A stretch of DNA of 64,000 bases from Chimonanthus salicifolius (GCA_013350335.1 CM023539.1:16952223-17016222); one strand, 5' to 3'. Positions 1 to 11,978 are shown, counted from the stretch's first letter. The notes: a model not told the origin generated them from the sequence alone. A program made the numbers and translations.

Positions 1-1093
1 TGTAAGCGATGGATATGTGATGGTATTTTAGATTATTTTGATTTGTCTTATGATGGATTTATGATTATGATTTATCTTATGATAAGTTTTAAGTTATGAA
101 TCATATGGATTATATTTTAACATTATGCATTATATGGTTATGTATGGTATATCAAAATTATGGTTTATCTATATACTACATAGCATAATGCACTACATCT
201 CATGCATGGCATGGGCGGAAAAAAATAAACAAACCGGAGTCCATGCTCCGTCGGGGCAACCGAGAAGCAAACATGGGGATAGCTGAGGGGCCATAACCGG
301 AGTCCATGCTCCATCAGGGTGACCGAGAATCAGACATGGGGATAGCCTGAGGGCTATAACCGGAGTCCATGCTCCGTCGGGGCGACCGAGAAGCAAACAT
401 GGGGACAATACACTGTATGATCATACAGATGATGGGTGGGACACATGACATAGGCACCCATGGCATAACATTCATCACATGCTTATTTTGTTATATGTTA
501 TTTTATCAGTATGTGTATTATCACTAATCCATGTGCTAGCCCTACTCGGAGTCCTACTGGGCGCGTTGACTAATGCCCTACTTCTACCCTAGCTGATGAT
601 GCAGGGGATGGCAGAAACAGTGGACATGACAGGAGCCAAGCTTAGGGGCTTGGGCAGTGCAGTCTTAGTTTATTTACGTTTACATTTTGGAGATGTAATT
701 TTAAAGTAACTTAGCTTGTCGGGTTGTATAAGTTTACATTTCTTGCGATGTTTTGGACGTTACTTATGGACGATTATATTTTGTGATATAAATATGAACA
801 TAGGGGCATTTTGGTAATTCAATGTTGTATCTTCCCTTCTATCTAAAAACCGGTAGGATAGACTCTATTATCATGTTCCGCAATAACTATAATCCGCGAG
901 CTTACTTCCTACGCGTGAACCGTTCTCGTGGACTTAGCTCCGCGCACGGGTGGGGTTGGCGAGTTAAGGGCCGGGCTTTAGAAGCTCGGACTTAATTCGC
1001 GTCATGGCGTCCGCGCCCTCTCTCACTCTTCTATTTAAGAAAAAAATAGACTCTGATTTTCAGAAAGCGGGTGAAAAAGGGCCGGGCGTTACA
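1..1093 (+). mobile_element. LTR-0: 3' part of a Ty3/gypsy LTR
   Basis: The start of this LTR lies left of the window. What is seen is the downstream third: the TGCATGGCATGGGCGG block, a 63-bp tandem repeat, the TACTGGGCGCGTTG block, the CCAAGCTTAGGGGCTTGG hairpin, the GTTAAGGGCCGGGC block, an A-rich tract with AGACTCTGATTTTC, and the terminus GGGCGTTACA at 1084-1093. The same order of blocks occurs in the LTRs that sit next to a primer site at 14974 and 56067, which is why this is called an LTR. No coding region. It interrupts LTR-D; the right-hand flank begins CTATT. Confidence 0.85.
234..415. repeat. 63-bp tandem repeat in LTR-0, three units
   Basis: Units start near 234, 297 and 360. Each carries CGGAG-TCCATG-CTCCG followed by TCGG..ACCGA, so each unit can fold into two small hairpins. 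The same repeat, with different unit numbers, sits at the same place in the other gypsy LTRs, between the CATGCATGGCATGG block and GATGGGTGGGAC. Open frames through it are artefacts because the unit length is a multiple of three. Confidence 0.9.
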
Positions 1094-1201
1094 CTATTGA
1101 TATGTGGCCTTGTCCGGGATTGCTAGGAATGGGTACGGCATTGTCTAGGCCAAAGAGCTCCTGGGTATATAGTCCCAAAACCCTGCGCAGAGGGAGGAGT
1201 A
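1094..1201 (+). mobile_element. LTR-D fragment between two inserted LTRs
   Basis: This 108-bp piece matches the minus strand of LTR-E near 15810-15930 (shared words include CCAAAGAGCTCCTGGGTA and CCCTGCGCAGAGGGAGGAG). In LTR-E the matching sequence runs on into the text that resumes here only at 11979. LTR-D was therefore split by LTR-0 on its left and by LTR-A on its right. Its last five bases, GAGTA, are the left copy of the LTR-A target duplication. Confidence 0.85.
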
Positions 1202-2350
1202 TGTAACACCCCGACTTTTCAAAGTTATTAATATTTACAAAAATGCCATTGGAATGGTAAATTAAAAAGATATGATCGTAGATGAGAAAATGGTGGGGCC
1301 CATTGTTCAAATTAAGACCCAATGTGCATATTATAAGGATCAAATTAAATTAGATGGGTAATGTGCATCTAATTGGGTCAAGATAGTTATTTGGGTCAAA
1401 GGACCCAATGGGTCATGATGGACTCATTTGACCATTGGGTGAGCCCAATCTTAATTGGGTTAGGCTGAATTGATTTGGAAATTAAATGAAGGATAAATAG
1501 GTAGGCTGGATGCAAATATGTAAACCACATTTAATGGGTAAACCATCCATAAATGGGTCAAGGCACCAAATTGGATCAATAAGCTAAGTTGGGACCCAAT
1601 GGGTCGAGTTGACCATGTTGACCATGTTGACCATGTTGACCCTCAAGTGAGCTCAAAGGGTGAGTCAAATCAGGTTGAGTTAGGACTAAAGTGAGTTGGA
1701 TTTGAATCAAACAATGGAGTTGACTCAAGTGCATTAAATGAGTGGTATTAAATGGGGTAAGTTGAGCTAATGAGTTGGGTGAGTTAAAATGGAAACCAAA
1801 GGGACCTTGTAATTCAAGTGAGTCAAATGGGGAGGTGAGGAGTTGCCTTGATCTCAAACACCACAAAGGCAAACTGCCACACGTTGGTGGCATGGAGTGG
1901 TTTCCTATGCATAAGATTTAATGGAATGGGATAAGAATCACATGGGAAATTTGGAGGGTTTCCATCTCATTATGGAAACCCAAGACCCAACGTTGGGAGT
2001 GCCAAAGGATGCCTTGGTTAGTATCAAAAGACTCCTTGGTTAGATCAAGAATTCATGAGGGTTAATGAGAAGTTATGGTGGCTAACTAGCAAAAGGGATA
2101 CACACCATCACTTGGCCGAATTCCATCTCAAAGAAAGCATAGAATTTCATCTCTTTCTCCCTCTCTCAAAACCTATCTCTTTGGCTGAACCAGCCCTTGG
2201 TGTTTTCACCATTGATCAAGCACATAATCAGCTAAAGGATTAAGGGAGCAAGAAGGAAGGAAGCAAGAATCAAAGGCAAGAAGAGAGGCTCAGAGGATTG
2301 GTAAGTACTCCATGGAATTTTGTTTAATAAGTTGGTTAACGAGAACATGA

Positions 2351-3465
2351 TTTGGCCATGGTATGGCCGAACCTATCAAAGGTTAACCCATGGATTTTGG
2401 TGTTTAAAAAGGGTTCAAATCATGGATCATAGGGTTCGGCCACTTTGGATGGCCGAACCCCATGGAAGTAATTTGATAAATTGTATGGTTTTTGAGAGAT
2501 AAAAACCATACCATGTATGAAGATTTTAAAGGGTTGTAAAATGAAGTTAAGTTATTAGTTTGGGTCGGCTATGGGATGGCTGAACCCTATTGTTTTTATG
2601 GCTAAGATACAATGGATAAACTAAGTATAATTATTGGGAGATTTACATCAAGAGAACCATAGGGCTCGGCCATGTGTATGGCTGAACCCCATGGACCATT
2701 TTATGGGATGTTTAGAGTTAAGAACATGCTTGGAAATTATAAATGGTTTTAGACCTTGCTGTGGATCAAAATGGTTGAAAAAGATCCAAGGAAAATGAGG
2801 AAAATAACATCATGGGTTCGGCCATGGTATATGGCCGAACCCCATGACCATTTTATGAGCCATGTTATGGGCTAAGTTTAGGTCTATGTATGCACTAAAA
2901 TGAATGGGAAATAAATTAAGGAAATGAATGATGTATAGTGTTTCCATGTCATGATTGATGAGGCATGGATGGATCCATGTTTATGGATCAGTTAGGGTTA
3001 TGAACATAAATATATGAAAGGTGATTAACCATGGGAAGAATGAGTGGCAAGGTTGTAAATATGGCCAAAAATGAAGAATCCCATGGGGGAGGATTGTGGC
3101 ATTTGGATTTAATTAAAAGACCAAATTTGAGATGGTGAGGTTCGGCCATGTTGTATGGCCGAACCCCACTAAGGTGGATTTTATGGATCTTGGTTATTAA
3201 GCAAGATTAAATAGGGGTTAAGTCTAGTGGCAAAACTGTAAATACAAGTAATAATGTAAATATGGATGAAGAAGGATTAAAGGACTTGAAAGAGGGGTCA
3301 AACCAAAGTGGTATGGTTTGGCCATGCTGTATGGCCGAACCCTACCAAGGTATATTATTTAATATAAGGTGTTTATGTAAGTTATATGGATGGTATTGAT
3401 CAAATGAAAAGGAAGATCAAATCCAAGGTGGGTGAGGTTCGGCCATGGGGTATGGCCGAACCCAC
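2351..3465. repeat. GGTTCGGCCAT hairpin array, LTR-A
   Basis: Eight inverted repeats lie at about 2351, 2431, 2562, 2661, 2814, 3137, 3315 and 3434. The arms are variants of GGTTCGGCCAT and ATGGCCGAACC with a loop of about 3-7 bases. Flanking bases often extend the stem with GTG and CAC. The hairpins are spaced at roughly 80-320 bp. The sequence between them differs while the arms are kept. The last one ends about 63 bp before the TATA box. Confidence 0.9.
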
Positions 3466-3527
3466 AAGATGATTTTTGGGATTTAAACTTAATTAGAAAT
3501 CACAAGGGCATGTGATTGACTTGTTGT

Positions 3528-3540
3528 TATATAAATAAGG
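3528..3540 (+). promoter_or_regulatory. TATA box of LTR-A
   Basis: TATATAAATAAGG lies just after the hairpin array and about 60 bp before the conserved GGTAGGTTTCCTACC palindrome. LTR-B has TATAAATAGGG at the equivalent place. Inferred core promoter; no transcript data. Confidence 0.6.
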
Positions 3541-5041
3541 TATCGGGACTCCTTGAACGGGTGATGGTCTAAGAAGACCGGACTGCTAAGTGAACTTTCG
3601 GTAGGTTTCCTACCTACATGTAACCACTTTTATATTTGGTTTTATCATGGCTTTTATGAGACATTTGTTATACTATTATTTATCATATTGGATTTGAATG
3701 ATGAGATTTATTTACATGTTTCATATATTCATTGGCATCTCATGCATGGACATGGGATGATGATGATGGACACTGGAGCCCACACTCCGTCGGTATGCCC
3801 GTGATGCATTTGTGGGGCCTCCTTAGGCGATGAGGGTCCCGCCAGGAGGAATATCATGATGATAAGAGTCACATCAAGAAGAAATGAAAGAATATTGTGG
3901 TTTACCTTGACGATGAGAGTCTCGTCAAGTGATGGCTATGTATATGTGTGATGGGTGGGACTCATTACATTTGCATACATACATAGCATTGATTTATATG
4001 TTTTTGATGACCATATATTATGATATATGCATGTTTTATATATTAACCATGTGGTAGCCCTGATCGGGAAACCTACTGGGCGCGTTGGTCTAACGCCCTA
4101 TTTCTATCCTTAGTGGAAGACACATGCAGAGAAAAGGCAAAGGCTGAGGATCGCGAAGAAAGCCAAGCATAAGCGCTTGGGTGTTGGAATGGGTTTCTAT
4201 TTACTGTTATTTGGATACATTTTTATCGACATGTAATAGTTTAGTAACTTTGCTATGGTTTGTGAATAGTTTGATGATGGATATTTGGTTTAAGTAGTTT
4301 ATAATGGATGACTTGTACTTCCTATCTACTCAGTATAATTCCGCAATCAGTTAGTTCTGCAATTAGTTTAGTATTATTCCGCATGACTTATTTAGTTTCG
4401 TATGTGTATTGTTTATCATGGTTTAGTCCATGCACACATGGTTGGCCAGTTAAGGGTCGGACTTTGTGTAATACCCTAGATTTTTCAATATCAATATTTA
4501 CGAAAATGCCATTGGAGTTATGAATTAAAAGGTTATGATCGTAGATGAGTACGTGTGGGGCCCATTGTTCAATTAAGCCTCAATGGCTATGAGTTTTGTG
4601 TTTGAAATAAAATAAATGAGTAATTGGGTCAAGATTACTAATTGGGTCAAAGTTTGTGAAATGGGTCAAAATAGCCAATTTGGACCCAATGGGTCGGGTT
4701 TGACTTAGTTGACCATCAAGTGAGTCCAAGCTTAATTAAGTTGGGGCTGATTGGAGTTTGAAAATGGAATTAAATAGTTGAGTTAAATGAGTGAGTTGGT
4801 TGGAAGTAAATTATAAGTGAGTGAGTTGATTTGAAATAAGTTATAGGTGAGTGAGTTATTTTGAAATAAATTATAAATGAGTGGAGTGTGAGGTTGAAGG
4901 GCTAGTGTTTCAAATTCAAATAAGATGGTCCACACGTTGGATGCATGGGAGGTCATCCCACGCATGAAACTCCAAGATAGGTAATAAATGGAAGGTGGCG
5001 TTTTGGTGGAGTTACAAAATGGGCTCACACTTGGAGGGGGG

Positions 5042-5362
5042 GAGTTTCATCTCAATGATGAAACTCTCACATGGGGCATTGATGAGGATCAAAGGGAGCT
5101 GGATGGTTTGGTGGTCTAAGACAATACAAAACCGTTGGTTGGTGGGAGTTTCATCTCATGGATGAAACCCCCACATGGGTAAGTAAATGAGGAATGGCGG
5201 TTATAGATTTCAAACCCATACATGCTGTTGGGGCACATGGGTGTTTCACATCTTGGATGAAACTTCAAGATGGAAGATGAATGGGGTTTGTGGAGGTTAC
5301 TCAAAACCTTGCATGGGAGATGTTGGATGCTTGGGGAGTTTCATTTCATAGATGAAACCCCC
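5042..5362. repeat. GTTTCATC hairpin array, LTR-B
   Basis: Four inverted repeats occur near 5042-5066, 5142-5174, 5231-5265 and 5335-5362. The first has perfect 10-bp arms GAGTTTCATC/GATGAAACTC and a 5-base loop. The second has 14-bp arms with one mismatch. The spacing is about 90-100 bp. Related hairpins occur in LTR-A (near 1960), LTR-I (near 38090 and 38225) and LTR-O (near 62690). This is a different hairpin family from GGTTCGGCCAT and lies further upstream in U3. Confidence 0.85.
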
Positions 5363-5470
5363 AAGTAACATAAAGGATTTTGGTTAAGGTGATGAGAGTT
5401 ACACAAGGGTTTAATCAAAAACCATCACCTTAGCCGACCACCACATTTGGAACCAAAGACTTGGATCTCC

Positions 5471-5472
<2 letters not shown>

Positions 5473-5531
<59 letters not shown>
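5473..5531. repeat. (CT)n microsatellite
   Basis: About 29 uninterrupted CT dinucleotides inside LTR-B, followed by CCCCC. A Leu/Ser repeat open frame runs across it only because of the dinucleotide. Confidence 0.98.
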
Positions 5532-5533
<2 letters not shown>

Positions 5534-6266
5534 CCTTGGACGGTTTTCATCTCACAAGACAAAGATTATTGGCTGATTGTGTAACGCCCGCCCCTTTTCA
5601 CCGAAAATCAGAGTCTATTTTTTTTTTTTTAAATGAAGAGTGACAAAGGAGCGGGACGTCACGACGTGAGTTAAGTCCGAGCTTCTAAAGCCCGGCCTTT
5701 AACTGGCCAACCCTATGTGTGCGTGGAACTAAGTCCACGAAGGACGGTTCACACGTAGAAGTAAGCTTGCGGAAAACAAACATTAAAGCGGGGGTTATAA
5801 TGGAATCTATCCTACCAGTTTTAGATAGTAGGGAAGATACACCATTAAACACTAAATTACCTCAAATTATCACATACAAAGGTAAAGTCCAAACCATAGC
5901 AAGAAAACTAAAATTATTACATGCCGACAAGCTAAGCTACTTAAATTACATTTCCAAAATAAAACTTAAATAAACTAAGTAGCCGCTTTCCCAAGCTCCT
6001 AAGCTTGGCTCCTCCCATTGCGTCCACCGTTTCCGCCGTCTCCTGCGTCATCAGCTAGGGTAGAAGTAGGGCATTAGACAACGAGCCCAGTAGGACTCCG
6101 AGTAGGGCTAGCACATGGATTAGTGACAACAAGCATACCGATAACATTATAATAAAACCATAAAATGAATGCCATGCCATGGGTGCCTATGTCATGTGTC
6201 CCACCCATCATCCATACCATCATACAATGTCATATCCCCCTTGACGGCAAGGCCTCGTCAAGGTGT

Positions 6267-6450
6267 CCCCATGTTTGTTTCTCGGTCGCCCCGGCGGAGC
6301 ATGGACTCCGGTTATAGCATATCAAGCTATCCCCATGTTTGTTTCTCGGTCGCCCCGACGGAGCATGGACTCCGGTTGTAGCATATCAAGCTATCCCCAT
6401 GTTTGCTTCTCGATCGCCCCGACGGAGCAGGGACTCCGGTTTCTTTATTT
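6267..6450. repeat. 64-bp tandem repeat in LTR-C, three units
   Basis: Units start near 6267, 6331 and 6395 and correspond to the repeat at 234-415 in the opposite orientation. Next to it lies CTTGACGGCAAGGCCTCGTCAAG (about 6239-6261), a hairpin with CTTGACG/CGTCAAG arms seen at the same spot in LTR-F. Confidence 0.88.
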
Positions 6451-6837
6451 TCCCGCCCATGCCATGCATGAGATGTAAGTGCATTATGATATGTAATCCA
6501 TATAGCTCATAACCTTAATATATAATACATAACCTTAACATATAATGCATAACATTAAAATAGAATTCATAGTATTAACATATAATTCATAACCTTAAAA
6601 CCCATCATAATACCAATCACATAATTATCAAAATAAATTAAAGAAGCCAACATATAACACATAATCCACGGCTTACAAAAAGGTAGGAATCCTACCGAAT
6701 ACTGACTAGCGTTCCTTTATGTTTTCGTTTACGAATCCGGTTGCCGATCGGGTACCGCTTGCGACGTCCGATACCTTATTACATATTAATAATCAGTCCA
6801 GGTTTTTAACCAATTTTAAGCCATAAATCATGCCTTA

Positions 6838-7490
6838 GTGGGGTTTGGCCATATACCATGGCCGAACCTCACTAACTATGTTTGTAGGTCCCATTTAATC
6901 CATTCATTATTTTAATTTGTGAGTTTAAAATCCAGCCACCCAAGGTTTATAGATTACACCTAAGGTCATCATAAAAATGTCTAAGTCCAAGTTCATCCCC
7001 CATGGGGTTCTTGAATTTGGCCAATATTTACCATTTTGCCACTCTTCCTTTCCATGATTAATAATTCATTTAATCCATGCATAATTAAGTCCATAATTGA
7101 TCCATCCACTTAGATCCATTAATGACCATTAACTATGTTACAAGATTATCAAAAATCAGCCCTCAACTTAGCCTCATTTTCATTAATTTAATCACATACA
7201 AATTCTAATTTTAGCCCATAGAATAACCTACAAGTGGGTCATGGGTTCGGCCATACACCATGGCCGAACCCATGATGTCTTTTTCCCATTTTCTTGGACC
7301 TTTGTTACACATTTGAATCCACCATAAGCCCTTCCATGAAGGGTTTTACATTATGCATTTAAATCACTCCTTTTGATCAACATTAAATATATTTTGAGTC
7401 GATCAATTTAGCTACATTCCCCATTTGTTTTCCATGGTTCTAAAATACTTAGTCCATCAAAATTTTCCCATGGGGTTCGGCCATGGTACG
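6838..7490. repeat. GGTTCGGCCAT hairpins, LTR-C
   Basis: Two complete inverted repeats (about 6838-6872 and 7242-7272) and a half copy near 7473. The array is sparser than in LTR-A and LTR-B. Confidence 0.85.
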
Positions 7491-9631
7491 TCTATGCTTT
7501 CCCATTACTTCCATCCCTTTAAAACATTATTTACTCTACTTAAAGTCCATTTAAAAATTATCACTCTTCTACACCCATTACATTACCAACACATCACCAT
7601 AGGGTTCATCCCCATCTACCATTCTTGAGGTCATTAACATCATTCATATCTCCCATGCATTTCCTCATTTAAACCCCTTTAAGAATATCACCACATTTTA
7701 TCATTAAAACCCTAAAGTCACAAATCATCCTTCCATGATTTTTCTTATGTAAAACTCCTTTAAAAATCACCAACTTTTAATCATTTAAAAAAACCTTAAA
7801 AATCATTAATCACCTTCCATGTCTTCCATTCTTTAAAAACCCCATTAAATTCCTAATCACCTTCCATGGCTTCCATTTTAAAACCCTAGTAAATCACATA
7901 CATCCATGCTTAAAACAAATTTTAATACCAATGTCCTTAATGCATCTATTCATTTTTCTTAACCTAATTTACCCATTAGGGTTTGTCCATTCCTTACTTC
8001 ATTTTTTGATGGATTTGAGATCCAAGGCCCATGATGTTTTGGCCACCATTAAATCCAAGAAATGGATTCCATAATCTCTTCTTAACCCTAAAAAAAATGT
8101 AGAATTCTTGTTTAAGAATTACTTACAATCCGACGACTCCTCCGGCTTTTCTTTCTCCTCTTGATCTCCTTAGCCTTCTCTTCTCTTCTTCTCCTTGATC
8201 TTTGGGTTAAGATGCTTGATCAAGATGGAGTCTCCAAGGTTTGGGTTTGGCTAAGGTAGGGTTAGATTTGAGAGAGGGAAGAGAGGAGAGGACGGGAAAA
8301 ATGCCTAGCCTCCTTGGTCTTGAAGTGGTGGCTCTTACTTGCACTTCTTTCTTCTCTTCTTCTCTTCTTAGTTTTCTTCTTTTTCTTCTCTTGTTGGATG
8401 TAGGTGATGGTTTTGAAATGAACCAAGAAAGGGAGATCGTGTGATGGAAGAGGGGTTGAAGAATGAGATAACAATTATCTCATTTGGTTGCTAAACTCCA
8501 TCATTAGGTCCCCCACCTACCACACATGGGTTAATGTGTTTAGTGGTGGTGGTTGAGATAAAACCACCACTTAAGTACATGGTTTATTTTGTGTTTGTTT
8601 GGGTGGTTTGTGTTTCTTTGGGTGGTTTCAAGGAGATGAAACCACCCATTGACTTGTCTCTTTGACTCCTCCTTGACCCACTTGACTACCCTAAGTATTT
8701 AATTTAATTGAATCATTAACTTAAGCTAATTAGTTCCCATTTAATTTAATTCCATTAAATTTCCTCTATGAAATCCACCCATGGTTGACCAAGTCAACCA
8801 TGGTGGCCAGCCCCACCAATCCTTGGCCCACACGCCACCTCACTTGGTGAGGTGGAGGTGGGTCCCAATTGGCCATGTCACCTTGATCTAATTAAAATTA
8901 ACTTAGGTGATTTTTCACATTAATTTATTCAATCCCTTCCAACTAATTGGATCTCCATTGGACCCATGGCCCAATTACATTCCCTCCTATCCATTTACCT
9001 TAGAGCTTAAATCCTCTTGGCCCATTGGGTCCCAAATGGGTATTGGGCCCAATTTGACCATCATTGACCATTTAAATGAATTTAGATCCAATCCATAGTC
9101 CATTGGGCCAAACTTGGGCCTTTGTCCAAATCTTGATCCATTCACCATCTATTCCATCAAATTTCCAATTTCCACCATTAAAATAAATAATAGCCACATA
9201 TATAATGATTTACAAATTCCGGGCCATTACAGATTGTATCTCATACCAATCAGTCCATGACCGATCCCTCCACCAAGACAAGTAGACTTAGAGAAAAGGA
9301 GTTGCACCACTAGGTTTATCATTTCCATCCAAGGTCAAGTTCATATCTCTCTCCCTCTAAAATCAATGCTTTGGCTGATCAACTTCAAGGAGTTTCCAGC
9401 AAGATTAAGCTTGGCTAAAGGACAGGAAGAAAGGAGGAAGGCTAAGGATCTAATAGGAACAAAAGGCACGGAAGAACAATCAAAGATCAAATCGGTGGAG
9501 TCGCGGAAACGGTAGGTGTTCTATAACTTTTATTTAGTAAAATAAAAGTTATAACATGATCAGTCCATTGTATGTCCAAATCTTAAAAAGGGATGTACAA
9601 AAACCATTGAGTATAAAAAGGAGGTGATTAG

Positions 9632-10667
9632 GTTTGGCCGTGATGTATGGCCAAACCCATCAAAGGGTATGATCATGGCTATGAAGTCTAAAGGAAGAGG
9701 TAAAGGAACCATAGGGTTCGGCCATGAGAATGGCCGAACCCCATGGAAGAAAATGAATGGATAATGATGTGTAAAAAGGATAAGAAATAGATCATAGGGT
9801 TCGGCCACTTGGGATGGCCGAACCCCATGAAAAGACTTGGTGAATTTTAGGGTTTTTGAGAGATAAAATCCATATTATGTAATGAAAGTTTTGAAGGGAT
9901 CTTTGAATGAAAATAAGTGTAATATGTTGGTTGGCCATTGGATGGCTGAACCATATGGTTCTTATGGCTAAAAGTGTTGAGCCTAAATTATGATAAATGA
10001 TGGAATCATTGAGTTAAGAGGACCATAGGGTTCGGCCATGTGTATGGCCGAACCCCATGGACTGTTTTGGATGGAATAATTGGATTAAAATCATGTTAGA
10101 AATTATGATTTGTTTTATGCTTTTGATTTAAGAATCACCTATGCATAGCTATGGATTTAATATTAAATTGATCAACCATGATAAAGGATGGAACATGGGA
10201 TAAAAATCCATAGGGTGAGGTTCGGCCATGTATTATGGCCGAACCCCACTAATGATCATTTGGTGGACTTAGGGTTAATTCATAATGTAATTGGAGATGG
10301 GTGAATGAAGGATTTAAAGGACCAAATCAAGTGGTGAGGTTCGGCCATGTTGTATGGCCGAACCCCACCAAGGTGGATAAGTTATGGTTATTGGTTTTTA
10401 AGGAAAAATTAAACAAGGGATAGTATAGTGGCACTATTGTAAATATGGATGAAATGATCAAAGGTGGAATGATCAAAGATGAAATGATCTAAGGATTTGA
10501 GATATGGGATAAAACCAAAGTGGTAAGGTTCGGCCATGTTGTATGGCCGAACCCTACCAAGGTTCATTTGGAAGATTGAGTTAATTGAATGGTTTTGATT
10601 AAATAAAAGGAAAGGACAAAATTCAAAATGGGTGAGGTTCGGCCATGGGGTATGGCCGAACCCCACA
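9632..10667. repeat. GGTTCGGCCAT hairpin array, LTR-B
   Basis: Nine inverted repeats at about 9632, 9715, 9797, 9935, 10028, 10217, 10332, 10526 and 10633. In the best one (10332-10370) the arms are 17 bp with one mismatch and the loop is 5 bases. The spacing is about 80-195 bp. The array ends about 65 bp before the TATA box, as in LTR-A. Confidence 0.92.
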
Positions 10668-10730
10668 AAGTGGTTTTTGGGACTTAGACTAAGTTTGAAG
10701 TGATATGGACATATGTTTGACTTGCTGCCA

Positions 10731-10738
10731 TATAAATA
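10731..10738 (+). promoter_or_regulatory. TATA box of LTR-B
   Basis: TATAAATA followed by GGGTAACGGGAC; same position relative to hairpins and the GGTAGGTTTCCTACC palindrome as in LTR-A. Confidence 0.6.
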
Positions 10739-10991
10739 GGGTAACGGGACTTCTTGAACGGAATACAAGTCGTGAACGGGTGACGGTATAAAAGAGCAGT
10801 CAATCTAAGTAAACTTTGGGTAGGTTTCCTACCTTTTTGAACCACACATTATATTTGATGTTTTATCTTAATTTGATGAAAAATGTGCTAAGTTATTATG
10901 TTTCAAAGTGGTTTTGTATGTTAGGATGTATTTCCAAATGGCATGAACACATTGGCATCTCATGCATGGCATGGGGTGATGATTATGGAAA

Positions 10992-11143
10992 CCGGAGGCC
11001 ACACTCCATCGGGGCGTCCGAAAGACCACTGTGGGGTACCTTGATGATGAGAATCCCATCAAGAGGAATCCGGAGGCCATGCTCCGTCGGGGCGTCCGAA
11101 AGACCATTGTGGGGTACCTTGACGATGAGAATCCCGTCAAGAG
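10992..11143. repeat. 78-bp tandem repeat in LTR-B, two units
   Basis: Units start near 10992 and 11070 with CCGGAGGCCA and end with a CTTGA.GATGAGAATCCC.TCAAG stem. It takes the place of the 63-bp repeat of the other LTRs. The LTR-G repeat near 23448-23600 is of the same subtype. Confidence 0.85.
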
Positions 11144-11855
11144 GAGGCCATGTATATTTGTGATGGGTGGGACTCATTACATGTGCATTACATATATAGC
11201 ATTGTTTTTATGAGATTTTGATGAACATGTATTATTATACTATTTGCATGTTTTTATACTAACCTTGTGGTAGCCCTATTCGGAATCACCTATGGGCGCA
11301 TTGATCTAACGCCCTATCTCTATCCTTAGTGGATGACGCAGGAAAGGGGAAGAACGAGGATCATGAAGGAAACCAAGCCTAGGAGCTTGGGCTTTGAATG
11401 GACTTTTAATGGATTGATTTATGGACTTTTTATATGGACAATGTAATTTGATAGTTAGTTGTTGTCGGCATGTAATAATATAGTTAACTAGTTACTATGG
11501 TTTGGTTTATTTTGGATGGTTTGGAATGAATGTTAGTCTAAGGTTATTTTAGTAATTTAGGAGAATATGATTATGTACTTTGCTATCTAAAGATGTAAAA
11601 TGGAGTAGTCTTAGGATCTATTATAACCCGCAGTTAGATTACGATTAAATTTATTCCGCAAGTTTTATTGGTACCATGTGTGGATCGGTTCTTATGGACT
11701 TAGTCTATACGCACATGGGCTTGGCCAGTTAAGGGTCAGACTTTAGAAATCCGAACTTAACTCGCGTCGTGACATCCCGCCCCGATCACTTGTTTATTAT
11801 TATTAAAAAAAAAAAAAAACTCTAATTATTAGAGTGAAAAGGGCGGGGTGTTACA

Positions 11856-11978
11856 CTTTGGAAGTCCGAACTTAGCTTCCGTCACCACGTCTCCCCGCTC
11901 TCTTCCACTTGTTTATTTATAAAAAAAAAAAAAATAGACTCTGATTTTTGGAAGGTTGGAAAAGGACGGGGCATTACA
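11856..11978 (+). mobile_element. LTR-A: 3' terminal part
   Basis: Begins with CTTTG, the second copy of the LTR-B target duplication. It continues the CTTTAGAAG-type block interrupted at 4466 and ends GGGGCATTACA at 11978, followed by GAGTC. Confidence 0.88.

Larger units (their letters stand above)
1202..4466 (+). mobile_element. LTR-A: solo Ty3/gypsy LTR, left part
   Basis: Starts TGTAACACCCC. It is broken at 4466 by LTR-B and finishes at 11856-11978, about 3.4 kb in all. The target duplication is GAGTA (1197-1201) against GAGTC (11979-11983), one mismatch. From 5' to 3' it has an upstream region with GGGTCAA words and a GACCCAATGGGTC palindrome (1593-1605), four copies of the 9-mer TTGACCATG (about 1608-1641), a GGGTTTCCAT/ATGGAAACCC hairpin near 1960, an eight-hairpin array, a TATA box at 3528, the GGTAGGTTTCCTACC palindrome near 3600, and the TACTGGGCGCGTTG block near 4073. 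No protein gene is supported. Confidence 0.88.
4467..5579 (+). mobile_element. LTR-B: solo Ty3/gypsy LTR, left part
   Basis: Starts TGTAATACCC. It lies in the 3' part of LTR-A with a perfect target duplication CTTTG (4462-4466 and 11856-11860). It is interrupted at 5579 by LTR-C and resumes at 9237. Total about 3.7 kb. This part holds U3 sequence with a GACCCAATGGGTC palindrome (4683-4695), a set of GTTTCATC hairpins and a CT microsatellite. Confidence 0.9.
5580..9231 (-). mobile_element. LTR-C: complete solo Ty3/gypsy LTR
   Basis: On the minus strand it starts TGTAATGGCCCGGAATTTG (at 9231) and ends GGGCGGGCGTTACA (at 5580), 3652 bp. The perfect target duplication is GATTG (5575-5579 and 9232-9236), inside LTR-B. 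It is the innermost of the four-deep nest and so probably the youngest there. It carries GGTTCGGCC hairpins, a three-unit 64-bp tandem repeat (6267-6450) and the GGTAGGAATCCTACC palindrome near 6683. No gene. Confidence 0.92.
9232..11855 (+). mobile_element. LTR-B: solo Ty3/gypsy LTR, right part
   Basis: Continuation of the LTR begun at 4467; the first five bases GATTG are the duplicated target of LTR-C. It contains a nine-hairpin array, a TATA box at 10731, two 78-bp tandem units (10992-11143), the TATGGGCGCATTGATC block, the CCAAGCCTAGGAGCTTGG hairpin and the end GGGGTGTTACA at 11855. A 119-codon minus frame at 10409-10768 has no domain and is taken as chance. Confidence 0.9.

Noticed and set aside
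2351..3465. Hairpins as microRNA precursors
   Set aside because: Arms of 11-17 bp with tiny loops are too short for a plant microRNA precursor; siRNA production remains possible but unproven.
5461..5643. Leu/Ser repeat frame
   Set aside because: Produced by the CT microsatellite and read-through into LTR-C.
10409..10768. 119-codon minus frame in LTR-B
   Set aside because: Crosses the hairpin array; translation simply repeats the hairpin words; not conserved in LTR-A or LTR-H.
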